Shown here: positions 34,215-42,411 of the stretch, one piece after another
How the letters are laid out: every line of letters begins with the position of its first letter
Position numbering within the stretch: position 1 is the first letter of the stretch
Assembly (NCBI GenBank): GCA_042408965.1
Contig: JBHOQN010000164.1
Location: 12,307-76,306 of the forward strand
Origin: Thermogemmatispora sp042408965
Lineage (GTDB): Bacteria > Chloroflexota > Ktedonobacteria > Ktedonobacterales > Ktedonobacteraceae
Length of the DNA: 64,000 nucleotides
Reading direction: 5' to 3'
Made by a program: the position numbers and the translations under genes
The notes under the pieces: model-generated
What the model was told of the DNA's origin: nothing
The model's database searches: none
The model's input: only the letters and a program-made list of their open reading frames with translations

Positions 34215-35738
34215 TCAGAGCGAGCGCCGCGGATTGCGCGGACGGTAGTCCAGCGCGCCCTCAAAGCTGACCGTCGTCACCAGGGCCGTGTCAGTCAGAC
34301 GCGAACGGATGCGCTCATCGATGGCCTGCAGGCCGCGCGGATTGGCGGTGATCACTGTCGGGCAGCGCAGGTTATAACGGTAGTTGAGCAATTGGAAGAG
34401 CTTCTCGTTGGCCCAGGGCGAGCTTTGCTGAGCCCCCAGGTCGTCGAGGACGAGCAGCTCAGCCTCACGCATGCGCGCGAAGAGCTGATCGTAGACCTCG
34501 GGCGCATCGGGGGCGAAGGCAGCGCGCAGGTGGTCAAGCAGATCCGGCACGGTGGCAAAGAGCACCAGGGAGCCATTCTCCAGACAGAGATTGGCGATGG
34601 CCGCCGCCAGATGCGTTTTGCCGCAGCCGTTGGGGCCAATCAAGAGCAGCCAGCCATCGGGATCGCGCACATACTCCAGGGCGGCCTGGTAGGCCTGACG
34701 CACCCCCGGCACGCTGTAGTTGAAGTTCTTGAAGCTCTTATCGCGGAAGGCCTCCAGATTGGACATGCTGCGCAGTTGCTGGCGACGTCGCTCCTTGAGG
34801 GCCGCCTCCTTGCATTCGCAGGGCACCGGCCGGCCAAAGTTGGGGTGGCCGAAAGGCACGTCAAGGCGCAGATAACCAGCTCCCTTGCAGCGCGGACAGA
34901 CCCCGCGCGGCGCGGTGGTCGAGAGAGCCGTCGGTGCAGGGGCCGGCGCGGGGGCCGGTGCGGGGGCCGGCGCCGGCAGCGGGACGCCGCTGCTCCGCTC
35001 ACGCAGCCTCGGCTGGGTGCTCTGAGTCTGGCCCTGCAGCACCCCCTGATGGCGGGCCTGACGCTGCAACACTCCCTGCAGACGCTCGTAGGCGGTTTCT
35101 GGCAGCGCACCAGGCCGCAGCGGCTGTGTCACGCGCTGAGCACGAGAGTCCTGGCCCGGGCTGACGGCAGATGCGGGCCGGCCGCGCAGGTAGCGCGTCG
35201 CGGATGGAGATGTGGAAGGCTCGCCCGGCTGGCGCGCCGGGCTGGCGAGGACCTCCCGCCCACCAAAGGGGCTGCGGGTCCGCGGAGCCTCCGGCAGGGC
35301 GCGCGGGGGCGGCTCATAGAGCGCCTCATCGTCCTCCCAGTCGCCGTAGCGCATGCCAGCCTCATCCTCATCCCAATCCTCTTCCTCCAGGACGTCCCCA
35401 TGCACAGCAGGCGCGTAATCATCGACGTGATAGTAGTGCTCGCCGGTCTGGCGGTTCAGTGGAGGCCGCGAACGCAGAGGCGCGGGACGCGAGAGCAGCT
35501 CGCCCTCCTCAGCAGGGAGCGCCTCCACCGGCGCCACCTCCGTCACCTGCACCCGCGGACGGGGCGCCCGCGAAAGCGGCTGCCCCAGGCGCGCCGTCTG
35601 CTCAGGCAGACGAGAACGGGCCGAGGAAGCCGACCCATCCAGCGCCTGGCTCTGGCCCTGGCTCCGGCTCTGGCGCGCACGTTGTTGAAACAACTGCTGA
35701 CGTCGCTGTCGTACCATGATCTCATTGAAGCGTTCCAT
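34215..35738 (-). CDS. DnaC/DnaI-like helicase loader ATPase with long N-terminal extension
   Basis: The 507-residue protein ends in an AAA+ domain: Walker A IGPNGCGKTHLA (about 345-356), Walker B LLVLDDLGAQ, and a sensor segment PTVITANPRGL. It is preceded by a zinc-binding motif (CPRCKGAGYL, later CECKEA). The first 260 residues are low-complexity, arginine-rich and include an alanine-proline run (about 255-272) encoded by a GCCGGC-type microrepeat at 34931-34980. With DnaB and a DnaD-like protein in the same operon it most likely loads the replicative helicase. The ATG follows GGAAGG inside the previous gene's end. Confidence 0.88.
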   Translation of the reverse strand: MERFNEIMVRQRRQQLFQQRARQSRSQGQSQALDGSASSARSRLPEQTARLGQPLSRAPRPRVQVTEVAPVEALPAEEGELLSRPAPLRSRPPLNRQTGEHYYHVDDYAPAVHGDVLEEEDWDEDEAGMRYGDWEDDEALYEPPPRALPEAPRTRSPFGGREVLASPARQPGEPSTSPSATRYLRGRPASAVSPGQDSRAQRVTQPLRPGALPETAYERLQGVLQRQARHQGVLQGQTQSTQPRLRERSSGVPLPAPAPAPAPAPAPAPTALSTTAPRGVCPRCKGAGYLRLDVPFGHPNFGRPVPCECKEAALKERRRQQLRSMSNLEAFRDKSFKNFNYSVPGVRQAYQAALEYVRDPDGWLLLIGPNGCGKTHLAAAIANLCLENGSLVLFATVPDLLDHLRAAFAPDAPEVYDQLFARMREAELLVLDDLGAQQSSPWANEKLFQLLNYRYNLRCPTVITANPRGLQAIDERIRSRLTDTALVTTVSFEGALDYRPRNPRRSL

Positions 35739-35740
35739 AG

Positions 35741-36484
35741 CTATCTGCCTTCCGTTTCCCAGCGCCGTAAGATCGCGCGAATATAGCGCCAGTTACGCTT
35801 GTTATGCTCAACAGCCTCGCGAAACGCCGCCTCGATCCAGTCAGCAGGATAGCGATCAGCGGCATCACGCAACTCATCGGCGATTAACGGAGAAAGAAGT
35901 CCAATATTCTGTTCGTATAAGACAAATATATTCGGGCGCTCAATCTGAATCTGTAGATGCTGAGAGGGAGCGTGGGCCTCGCGTGTCTCAGCGGCCGAGG
36001 CCAGAACGACCCCCACCTCCTGCTTCTCCTCGACCTCGACGCGCCTCCGGCCCACATCGAGGAGACGCACTGGCACCAGCTCACCCCCCTGCAGCTCAGC
36101 CACCACCCGCCGGCTGCGCGCAGTGTTAAAGAAATACCACCCGATCACCTCATCCTCTGAGCCATCGTCGGCCAGCACCTTGAGATAGACTCGCAGCACC
36201 GTGCCGCGTGCGACGGCCTTCTCCAGACCCTGACGTACGCGCTCCTCAGGAGGACGCGGATCACCCCGCCGCTTCAGGCTCTTCAGCAGCACGCGATCGC
36301 TGAGCAGCTCGTGATCGCTCACGCAGCGTGGCTCGCCGCGCTTCTGCGCCAGCAGCCAGAAGAGGTGAAGCGTTACCTTGAGTTCAGCCACATCCTCGAT
36401 CTCTGGCAGCAGCGCCTTGAAGAACACCTCCGGCACAGGGACATATGGATTTTTGCCCGAAGGAAAGCCAGCAAAGGACGTCAT
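35741..36484 (-). CDS. DnaD-domain primosome protein
   Basis: A 247-residue protein. Residues 1-150 form a winged-helix-like N-terminal domain (LKVTLHLFWLLAQKRGEP). The C-terminal segment IFVLYEQNIGLLSPLIADEL, then WIEAAFREAVEHNKRNWRYI, is the DnaD/DnaB2 domain that binds single-stranded DNA. It lies 15 bases after dnaB and two bases before the loader gene, forming a compact dnaB-dnaD-dnaI operon, which supports a role in helicase loading at the origin or at stalled forks. Confidence 0.87.
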   Translation of the reverse strand: MTSFAGFPSGKNPYVPVPEVFFKALLPEIEDVAELKVTLHLFWLLAQKRGEPRCVSDHELLSDRVLLKSLKRRGDPRPPEERVRQGLEKAVARGTVLRVYLKVLADDGSEDEVIGWYFFNTARSRRVVAELQGGELVPVRLLDVGRRRVEVEEKQEVGVVLASAAETREAHAPSQHLQIQIERPNIFVLYEQNIGLLSPLIADELRDAADRYPADWIEAAFREAVEHNKRNWRYIRAILRRWETEGR

Positions 36485-36499
36485 GCTTCTCTATCCAGC

Positions 36500-37837
36500 T
36501 CATTCAGATGGCGGAGAAAGCTCCAGATCGCAGAAGCGGGTATTACTCGCCTGGAAGTAGAGGCTCACTTCGCCGACAGGACCATTGCGATGCTTGGCGA
36601 CGATGATATCCGCGATATTTTTACGCTCTGAATCTGGATTGTACACATCGTCTCTGTAAATGAACATCACAATATCGGCATCTTGCTCGATACTGCCGCT
36701 CTCGCGCAGATCTGAAAGCTGTGGCACCTTGGACTGGCGCGCCTCCACCGCGCGCGAGAGCTGCGCCAGGGCCAGCACGGGCACATCCAGCTCGCGCGCC
36801 AGTGCTTTCAGCGTGCGGCTGATCTCGGAGATCTCCTGCACACGGTTCTCAATGCGGCGACCGCTGCCGCTGGTACTCTGCATCAGCTGCAGGTAATCGA
36901 CGATGATGAGATCGACGCCGTGCTCAGCCTGCAAGCGGCGCGCCTTGCTGCGCATCTCCGTGGTCGAGATGCCGGCCGTGTCATCGATCCAGATGGACGC
37001 ATCCGCCAGGCGGCGCGTGGACATCATGATGCGCTCCCACTCCTCATCGTCGATCCAGCCGGTGCGCAGGCGCTGCTGATCGACGCCGGCGTCCATCGAG
37101 AGCAGGCGCTGGACCAGTTGCTCCTTGCTCATCTCAAGACTGAAGATCGCCACCGTCTGCTGAAAACGCACCGCGGCATTATGCGCCAGGCTGAGGGCCA
37201 GTGAGGTCTTGCCAAGCGAAGGCCGCGCGGCCAGAATGATCAGGTCCGAGCGCTGCAGTCCACCGGTCAGACGATCGAGATCGGTAAAGCCGGTGGGGAC
37301 TCCGACAATGGAGCCGCGCCGCTCGTGCAACTGATCGAGCTTGTTCAGGTACTCCGAGAGAATATCGCTCAACAGAGAGAAGTCCGAGCGCAGATGGCGC
37401 TGCCCGATCTCAAAGATCAGGCGCTCGGCCTTGTCGAGGGCCACCTCGGCGTCGCCTTCCTCATAGGCCACGGCCGCTATCTGCCCTGCGGCATGGATCA
37501 GACGACGCAACACGGCCGTGCGCTCGACGATGCGCCCGTAATACTCAATATTGCCGCTGGTCGGCACCTGGTTGATCAGCGAGGTAATATAGCTGGCCCC
37601 GCCCACCTCTTCAAGCTTTCCCAGGCGCTCCAGCTCATCACAGAGGGTGATAAAATCTGCTGGCTCGTGCCGCTCATAGAGCTGGAGAATGACCTCGTAG
37701 ATCGTGCGATGGGCGTCGCGATAGAAATCCTCCGGACGCAGAAAATCTGCCACCTGGACGATCGCTTCAGGATCAATAATGATACTGCCTAATACGCCAC
37801 ATTCGGCCTCGATATTCTGCGGTAAGAGCTTCTCCAC
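36500..37837 (-). CDS. dnaB: Replicative DNA helicase DnaB
   Basis: The hexameric 5'-3' replication fork helicase, 445 residues. The N-terminal domain begins LPQNIEAECGVLGSIIIDP. The RecA-like domain has FTDLDRLTGGLQRSDLIILAARPSLGKTSLAL (Walker A about 207-215), FSLEMSKEQLVQRLLS, the Walker B region LIIVDYLQLM and the DLRESGSIEQDADIV loop. The start is GTG with GGAG eight bases upstream. It is the first gene of the primosome operon, facing the DnaA-box cluster. No intein is present. Confidence 0.97.
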   Translation of the reverse strand: MEKLLPQNIEAECGVLGSIIIDPEAIVQVADFLRPEDFYRDAHRTIYEVILQLYERHEPADFITLCDELERLGKLEEVGGASYITSLINQVPTSGNIEYYGRIVERTAVLRRLIHAAGQIAAVAYEEGDAEVALDKAERLIFEIGQRHLRSDFSLLSDILSEYLNKLDQLHERRGSIVGVPTGFTDLDRLTGGLQRSDLIILAARPSLGKTSLALSLAHNAAVRFQQTVAIFSLEMSKEQLVQRLLSMDAGVDQQRLRTGWIDDEEWERIMMSTRRLADASIWIDDTAGISTTEMRSKARRLQAEHGVDLIIVDYLQLMQSTSGSGRRIENRVQEISEISRTLKALARELDVPVLALAQLSRAVEARQSKVPQLSDLRESGSIEQDADIVMFIYRDDVYNPDSERKNIADIIVAKHRNGPVGEVSLYFQASNTRFCDLELSPPSE

Positions 37838-38354
37838 GTCCCCGTCTCCAGCGTCGAGTTCAGCTAACGACTATAGAACAGAATAGAGATAGAATAGATC
37901 CCTCTCTGTGATGCGCGCAATACAGGCTACACAGGCTCAACTTCTTCGCACCGATTATACCACATCGTCCTGACTTTTCGCGCAGGGAGACACCGCCGAA
38001 CGGCACAGGCAGCGGGGGTCCCCTGCCCTACCTCACGGCCACTACGCCGCCGGGAATCTCACGTGCCTAAACAGTGTAGCGAATCTTGCGCCCGAAAGCA
38101 AACAGCGGGCGGGTGGCATGCCCTGTGGATATGTGGATATGTCTGTGCGTCGCCACGCTTGCCTCTCCTGTTATGGATGAGGTAATCGGGACTTTTCCCC
38201 CGGTTATCCACCGTTCTGGCGAGGTTATCCACAGATATCCACAGAGTTATCCACAGAGTTATCCACACAGCACAGTGGGCGTTTCTTCCTATCCAGGCCG
38301 CTCACTCCTCTCCCCTCAGCCGGACCGGGCGATACTGCATGGGCAAGAAGGGAC
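37838..38354. other. Intergenic region with DnaA-box cluster, candidate replication origin
   Basis: This gene-free region separates dnaB (minus) from the cyclophilins (plus). Near 37872-37899 a pyrimidine/AT-rich stretch repeats ATAGA-type pentamers. Further right lies a GC-rich segment, then the DnaA boxes listed separately. An AT-rich unwinding element directly beside the boxes is not obvious. Confidence 0.5.
38124..38267. promoter_or_regulatory. DnaA-box cluster (seven sites)
   Basis: Plus-strand boxes: TTATCCACC (38204-38212), TTATCCACA (38225-38233), ATATCCACA (38235-38243), TTATCCACA (38247-38255) and TTATCCACA (38259-38267). Minus-strand boxes: TGTGGATAT at 38124-38132 and 38132-38140. 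Three match the consensus exactly, the last four plus-strand sites are spaced 10-12 bases apart, and the two groups point towards each other. This is typical of oriC or of a DnaA-regulated region. No dnaA gene is in the window. Confidence 0.85.
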
Positions 38355-38383
38355 TTGACCCACAGGGGTCTGCAGGTTATGAT
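38355..38383 (+). promoter_or_regulatory. Sigma-70 type promoter of the cyclophilin genes
   Basis: TTGACC (38355-38360) and TATGAT (38378-38383) are spaced by exactly 17 bases. The site is about 140 bases before the first cyclophilin ATG and 88 bases from the last DnaA box. Confidence 0.7.
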
Positions 38384-38520
38384 AGCACGCAGAAATTACT
38401 CTACCAGTGTGGCCTCTCCCTCTCCCTTGAGCACGAGAGGCATAGGAGCGAGCCATTGGCCGGGGCCGTGTCCGAGCATATCTTGTGTGACTTTTCAAAA
38501 AGGAGTTGTATTCAGACCCC

Positions 38521-39378
38521 ATGCCAAAGACGACAAAGCGTGCAGCCACCAGACGAGCGGAGAAGATCGCCCGCGCCCATGCCACCAGCTTGCCAGAGAC
38601 TCCCGCCAGAGAAGAGCGTCGGCGAGGATCTGGCTATAAGCCACCGCGGCGCGGACTGGCCCGCTATCCCTGGGCCATCTTTCTGTCCCTGCTTGTGATC
38701 GCCGCCACGGTCTACGGACTGTATTACTACAAGATCGGCCCTTTCGCTCCCCCAAAACCTGCGCCGAAAACGGCGGTCGTCTCGCCTTGCTTGAAGATCG
38801 TTAAACAGCTAACCGACACCGCACCAGCTCCCTCACAGGCGGACTTCAACAAGATCCAGCACACCTATAAGGCACCGCCAAAAATGACGATCAACACCAA
38901 CAAGATCTACTGCGCTGGCATCAACACGAACCGCGGCCTGATCGTGGTGGAGCTGGACCCGAAGCTCGCCCCGGAGACAGTGAATAACTTTGTCTATCTG
39001 GCACAGCAGCACTTCTATGACGGCCTGAAGTTCCACCGCGTCGTGCCGAACTACATCATCCAGAGCGGCGACCCCAAAGGCGACGGCACCGGCGGGCCGG
39101 GCTACACTATTCCCGCAGAGCCGGTGAAGGGCAACTACACCGCCGGTACGATCGCAATGGCCAAAAAGAGCAACGAGACGGCCAACAACGGTAGCCAGTT
39201 CTTTATCTGTGTGACCGATCAGCCTGCAAAGCAACTGACGAAATCCTACAACCTCTTCGGCCACGTCGTCCAGGGCATGGACGTCGTCAAGAAGATTCAG
39301 GGACCGGGCGACGTGGCCTCGCAGAAGAATATCAAGCCGGACATCATCAATCATCTGATCGTGATGGTGGCACCCTGA
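38521..39378 (+). CDS. Membrane-anchored cyclophilin-type peptidyl-prolyl isomerase
   Basis: This 285-residue protein has a basic N-terminus, one membrane segment (about 49-69; YPWAIFLSLLVIAATVYGLY) and an extracytoplasmic cyclophilin domain (about 130-285) with FHRVVPNYIIQSGDP, GTGGPGY and NGSQFFI. It probably assists folding of secreted proteins. The ATG at 38521 lies 15 bases after AAAAAGGAG; a TTG at 38506 is in frame but too close to that site. A second, soluble cyclophilin follows, and signal peptidase I lies nearby. Confidence 0.9.
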   Translation: MPKTTKRAATRRAEKIARAHATSLPETPAREERRRGSGYKPPRRGLARYPWAIFLSLLVIAATVYGLYYYKIGPFAPPKPAPKTAVVSPCLKIVKQLTDTAPAPSQADFNKIQHTYKAPPKMTINTNKIYCAGINTNRGLIVVELDPKLAPETVNNFVYLAQQHFYDGLKFHRVVPNYIIQSGDPKGDGTGGPGYTIPAEPVKGNYTAGTIAMAKKSNETANNGSQFFICVTDQPAKQLTKSYNLFGHVVQGMDVVKKIQGPGDVASQKNIKPDIINHLIVMVAP

Positions 39379-39535
39379 AACGCAGCATGCCACACATACG
39401 TGAGGAGTGTGGCGGAGACGTGAGCACTCGTGTACGCACTCGCCGCTCTCCGCCAGGCCCTCTGAGCATGGAAGCGAACGGCACAAGACAGGGGAGAGCT
39501 GACAGGATAGATAACGACGAGAAAGGATCAACTTG

Positions 39536-40012
39536 ATGCCAGGAAAGCGCTACAGCGCCCCGCCGGCGCTGCAGATCGATCCCAGCAAGACCTACTACGC
39601 GACGATCAGCACGACGAAGGGTGAGATCCGTCTGCAACTGAACGCGGCCGAGGCGCCGCTGACGGTCAATAACTTCGTCGCCCTGGCCCGCGATGGTTTC
39701 TATGACGGCCTGACCTTCCACCGCGTTGTGCCGGGCTTCGTCATCCAGGGGGGCGACCCCGAGGGCAACGGCACTGGCGGCCCCGGCTACCGTTTTCAGG
39801 ACGAGCCGGTCCGTCGTCCCTATAAGGCCGGTACGCTGGCGATGGCCAACGCTGGCCCCAACACCAACGGCAGCCAGTTCTTCATCTGCCTGGAAGATCA
39901 GCCACGCTTGCCTCCAAACTACACCATCTTTGGCGATACCATCGCTGGCATGGACGTCGTCAGACGCATCCAGCAGGGCGACGTCATGCAGCGTGTCACC
40001 ATCGAGGAGTAG
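39536..40012 (+). CDS. Cytoplasmic cyclophilin-type peptidyl-prolyl isomerase
   Basis: A 158-residue single-domain cyclophilin with no signal or membrane segment. The active-site motif FHRVVPGFVIQGGDPEGNG is intact, as are GTGGPGYRFQDE, NGSQFFICLED and FGDTIAGMDVV. AAAGGA precedes the ATG at 39536. It closely parallels the upstream membrane-anchored copy, so the pair arose by duplication or fusion with an anchor. A loose inverted repeat (39411-39418 with 39447-39454) lies between the two genes. Confidence 0.93.
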   Translation: MPGKRYSAPPALQIDPSKTYYATISTTKGEIRLQLNAAEAPLTVNNFVALARDGFYDGLTFHRVVPGFVIQGGDPEGNGTGGPGYRFQDEPVRRPYKAGTLAMANAGPNTNGSQFFICLEDQPRLPPNYTIFGDTIAGMDVVRRIQQGDVMQRVTIEE

Positions 40013-40170
40013 CCTGCCGCTACCTCAGCAGCACCAGGGGTCAGCAGACGAGCAGAACGTAGGCGGAGCGATGATCATGCCGTGTCATCCTCGCCATGCT
40101 GACCCCTTTGCTCTTCTTCAACTGGAGCACCTCACTTCCACCCATCCCCGCCTGGGTGCCTGCCTCCCCT

Positions 40171-40842
40171 CTACCCGCTGTAGCCCACGTAATAGGGATG
40201 GCGCCGCGTCGCAATCCAGGCCCCCAGCAGGCTGGCCAGCCCCTCGAGCAGGCCCAGCAGGACGGCGAAGATCACGCTGATGATCACGCCAGCCAGCATC
40301 CCACCGGCCGTGGCTCCAGAGCTGCTCGCGATGTTGCCCGGAAAGTGCGGGATGTAACGTGGCAGAAAGATGGCCCCACCATAGTAGACCACGCCAGCCA
40401 GAAAGCCCGCCAGAAAACCCAGACGACGATGCACGGCCAGCTTGCCAACAACGAAACCGGCGATGCAGCAGATCAGCAGGCCGATAAGAATGCGCAGACC
40501 ACAGAGACTGGTAACAGCAATGGCCAGTTGATAGGGGTTGTTCTGCGCGAGCTGGCTGGCCTGATTGAAGGTCGAGGCGTTGAGCAGCACAATCGTGATA
40601 TCTTGAACAGAGCACAGAATACCAGCGATGATCCCCACAATCAGCGAGCGGAGCAGACGCCCGCGCGGCAATTCAGGTCTGACCGGCACCTCGCGCTGAT
40701 GCATGCGGCGCCGACGCTGCTGCTCATCTTCATCCTCCAGATCGGGCAACGGCGCAAAGTGGTGATGACGGCCACGCGGGCGCTCCTCATCCTCCTCACG
40801 CTCGGGTTGATGCAATGGATACTCCTGCTCCGAATCTCGCAT
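40171..40842 (-). CDS. Polytopic membrane protein of unknown function
   Basis: 223 residues: a charged, arginine/glutamate/histidine-rich cytoplasmic head (about 1-60), then about four to five membrane segments (for example LLRSLIVGIIAGILCSVQDI, LCGLRILIGLLICCIAGFVV). I recognise no family. It lies just downstream of lepB. The ATG at 40842 has AAGGGAG 11 bases upstream; a TTG at 40863 overlaps the lepB stop. Co-transcription with signal peptidase I is likely. Confidence 0.75.
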   Translation of the reverse strand: MRDSEQEYPLHQPEREEDEERPRGRHHHFAPLPDLEDEDEQQRRRRMHQREVPVRPELPRGRLLRSLIVGIIAGILCSVQDITIVLLNASTFNQASQLAQNNPYQLAIAVTSLCGLRILIGLLICCIAGFVVGKLAVHRRLGFLAGFLAGVVYYGGAIFLPRYIPHFPGNIASSSGATAGGMLAGVIISVIFAVLLGLLEGLASLLGAWIATRRHPYYVGYSG

Positions 40843-40859
40843 GACAATCGTTACTCCCT

Positions 40860-41423
40860 TCAATTACTGTTGACGTGGGCATTCGAGGGTATGCTGGAGA
40901 ACACTCCTGGATAGGTATTGATCGCCTGCCATTTGTTGATTGGCCAGTAGATGGCGATGGCCTTTCCGACGATATAGCTCCTGGGCACCACCCCCCAGTC
41001 GCGTGAATCGTCACTATTGGGTCGATTATCGCCCATTACAAAGTACTGATCCTTGCCCAGTGTCCAGACATTGGCGATAGCATTAAAGGGGGTACTCACG
41101 TAAGGCTCATTGAGCTGGACCCCATTGACCCAGACATGCGTACTATCGGTTCTGATCACATCGCCAGGAATGCCAATGATGCGCTTGATAAAGTCCTGAG
41201 TGGTGTCCTTAGGCCAGTGGAAGACGATCACATCGCCGCGCTCCGGCGGGTGAAAGAGATACGCCAGCTTGTTCACGATGACATTCTCGCCGGCCACCAG
41301 CGTCGGTTGCATGCTCACATTTTCAATGTAGTAGTTCTGAATGGCAAAGCGGGTTGCCAGAAACAGAATGAGGGCCAGCGCGATGACCTCTGCAATATCG
41401 CGGGCTAAATGTGCTCGTTTCAA
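40860..41423 (-). CDS. lepB: Signal peptidase I
   Basis: The type I leader peptidase cleaves signal peptides from exported proteins outside the membrane. The 187-residue protein has one N-terminal membrane segment (about 11-30) and a Ser-Lys dyad: S37 in ENVSMQPTL and K80 in FIKRIIGIPGD. The GDNRPNSDDSRDWG motif follows. The start is a TTG preceded by GAGGT. A TATAAT -10 lies about 105 bases upstream. It is co-directional with the unknown membrane protein. Confidence 0.95.
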   Translation of the reverse strand: MKRAHLARDIAEVIALALILFLATRFAIQNYYIENVSMQPTLVAGENVIVNKLAYLFHPPERGDVIVFHWPKDTTQDFIKRIIGIPGDVIRTDSTHVWVNGVQLNEPYVSTPFNAIANVWTLGKDQYFVMGDNRPNSDDSRDWGVVPRSYIVGKAIAIYWPINKWQAINTYPGVFSSIPSNAHVNSN

Positions 41424-41754
41424 GGTGATTACCTCGTCTGTGCTTGCTTGATCTACCGGGAAAGCCGGCCAGCTTCACTGATCGTCTGGCTGCCCGGAAG
41501 AAGCTGGCAACGAGTGTTCCTGCGCACATTATAGCGAACCAGCGACCATGCTTCCATGTCTCTCTCCTCAGAACGGTGAGAGAGGCCCCGATGGTACCAG
41601 GCTGGCCCCCCGCTGCACCAACCACAACCAGCGCCGCCCGCCATACCCGCAGGAGCCGGCGCGGCAAGGCAGATCAGTCAGTGGGAGCTGCCAGGCCATG
41701 ACTGCACGAGGCCAGTCGAGTCGGATCGCGATCAGGGTGGAGCCGGGCCAGGCT
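41424..41754 (-). promoter_or_regulatory. lepB promoter region and spacer
   Basis: A perfect TATAAT is found on the minus strand (complement of 41528-41533) without a clear -35. It would give a leader of about 95 bases to the lepB start. The rest of the spacer, to the end of the CBS gene, holds no gene or strong hairpin that I can see. Confidence 0.5.
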
Positions 41755-42138
41755 CTACCAGTTGCGCACAATCAGATGGCCTGCGGCGACGGCGTGAACG
41801 ATGTCAGCGCGGCTCACGATCCCCACCAGCCGCCCCTGCTCAACGACGGGCACCCGTTTGATCTTACGTTCGGAGAGCAGGGCAGCGATCTCTTCCAGAC
41901 GAGTCTCTTCGTTGACCACGATCAGCTCGTGGCTCATGATATCGGCGACGCGCAGTCCCTCACGATCCACCTTACTGATAATATCAGCCTCGGTGACCAT
42001 CCCAATCAACCTGCCGTCTGCATCGACGACGGGAGCACCGCTGATGCGCTTCTGATCGAGAAGTTGCGCGGCCTCCTGCGCACTGGCCTCGGGGCGGATC
42101 GTATAGACGGTGTGGGTCATGATATCTCTCGCGATCAT
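41755..42138 (-). CDS. CBS-pair protein
   Basis: A 127-residue protein made of two CBS motifs in tandem (MTHTVYTIRPEASAQEAAQLL and MSHELIVVNEETRLEEIAAL), with GAPVVDADGRLIGMVTEADI and RVPVVEQGRLVGIVSRADIV. CBS pairs bind adenosine nucleotides and act as energy sensors. The protein has no other domain, so its partner is unknown. GAGGAGAG precedes the ATG at 42138; the longer frame to 42267 adds low-quality sequence. Confidence 0.9.
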   Translation of the reverse strand: MIARDIMTHTVYTIRPEASAQEAAQLLDQKRISGAPVVDADGRLIGMVTEADIISKVDREGLRVADIMSHELIVVNEETRLEEIAALLSERKIKRVPVVEQGRLVGIVSRADIVHAVAAGHLIVRNW

Positions 42139-42411
42139 AGAGCACTCTCCTCTGATGCTGCGACGAGCGACATTGCTCCGGGCTCCTGCTGGCTGGTCAA
42201 CACGGCTACGCTCAGCATGGGGGCAGACACATGGCAGAGTTGCAGCAGATGCGACCTCGCCTCTCATGTTGATACATTACCATATCTTGACCTGGAAGAA
42301 AATACGCCAGAGCAGAACAGAAGTGCGCAGAAATCAGCTGATGCAGCGCATCATCATGCGACTGGCCGATGAGAGCGCCAGGAGAGCAGATCCCGACGGC
42401 CAGCCTGCACG

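Noticed and set aside
34392..35786. Plus-strand frame of 464 residues opposite the helicase loader
   Set aside because: Antisense shadow of the AAA+ loader gene; Arg/Ala/Gly-rich and without motifs.
39411..39454. Inverted repeat GGCGGAGA/TCTCCGCC between the two cyclophilin genes
   Set aside because: It is only 8 pairs with a 28-base loop and no T-tract, so I do not call it a terminator.
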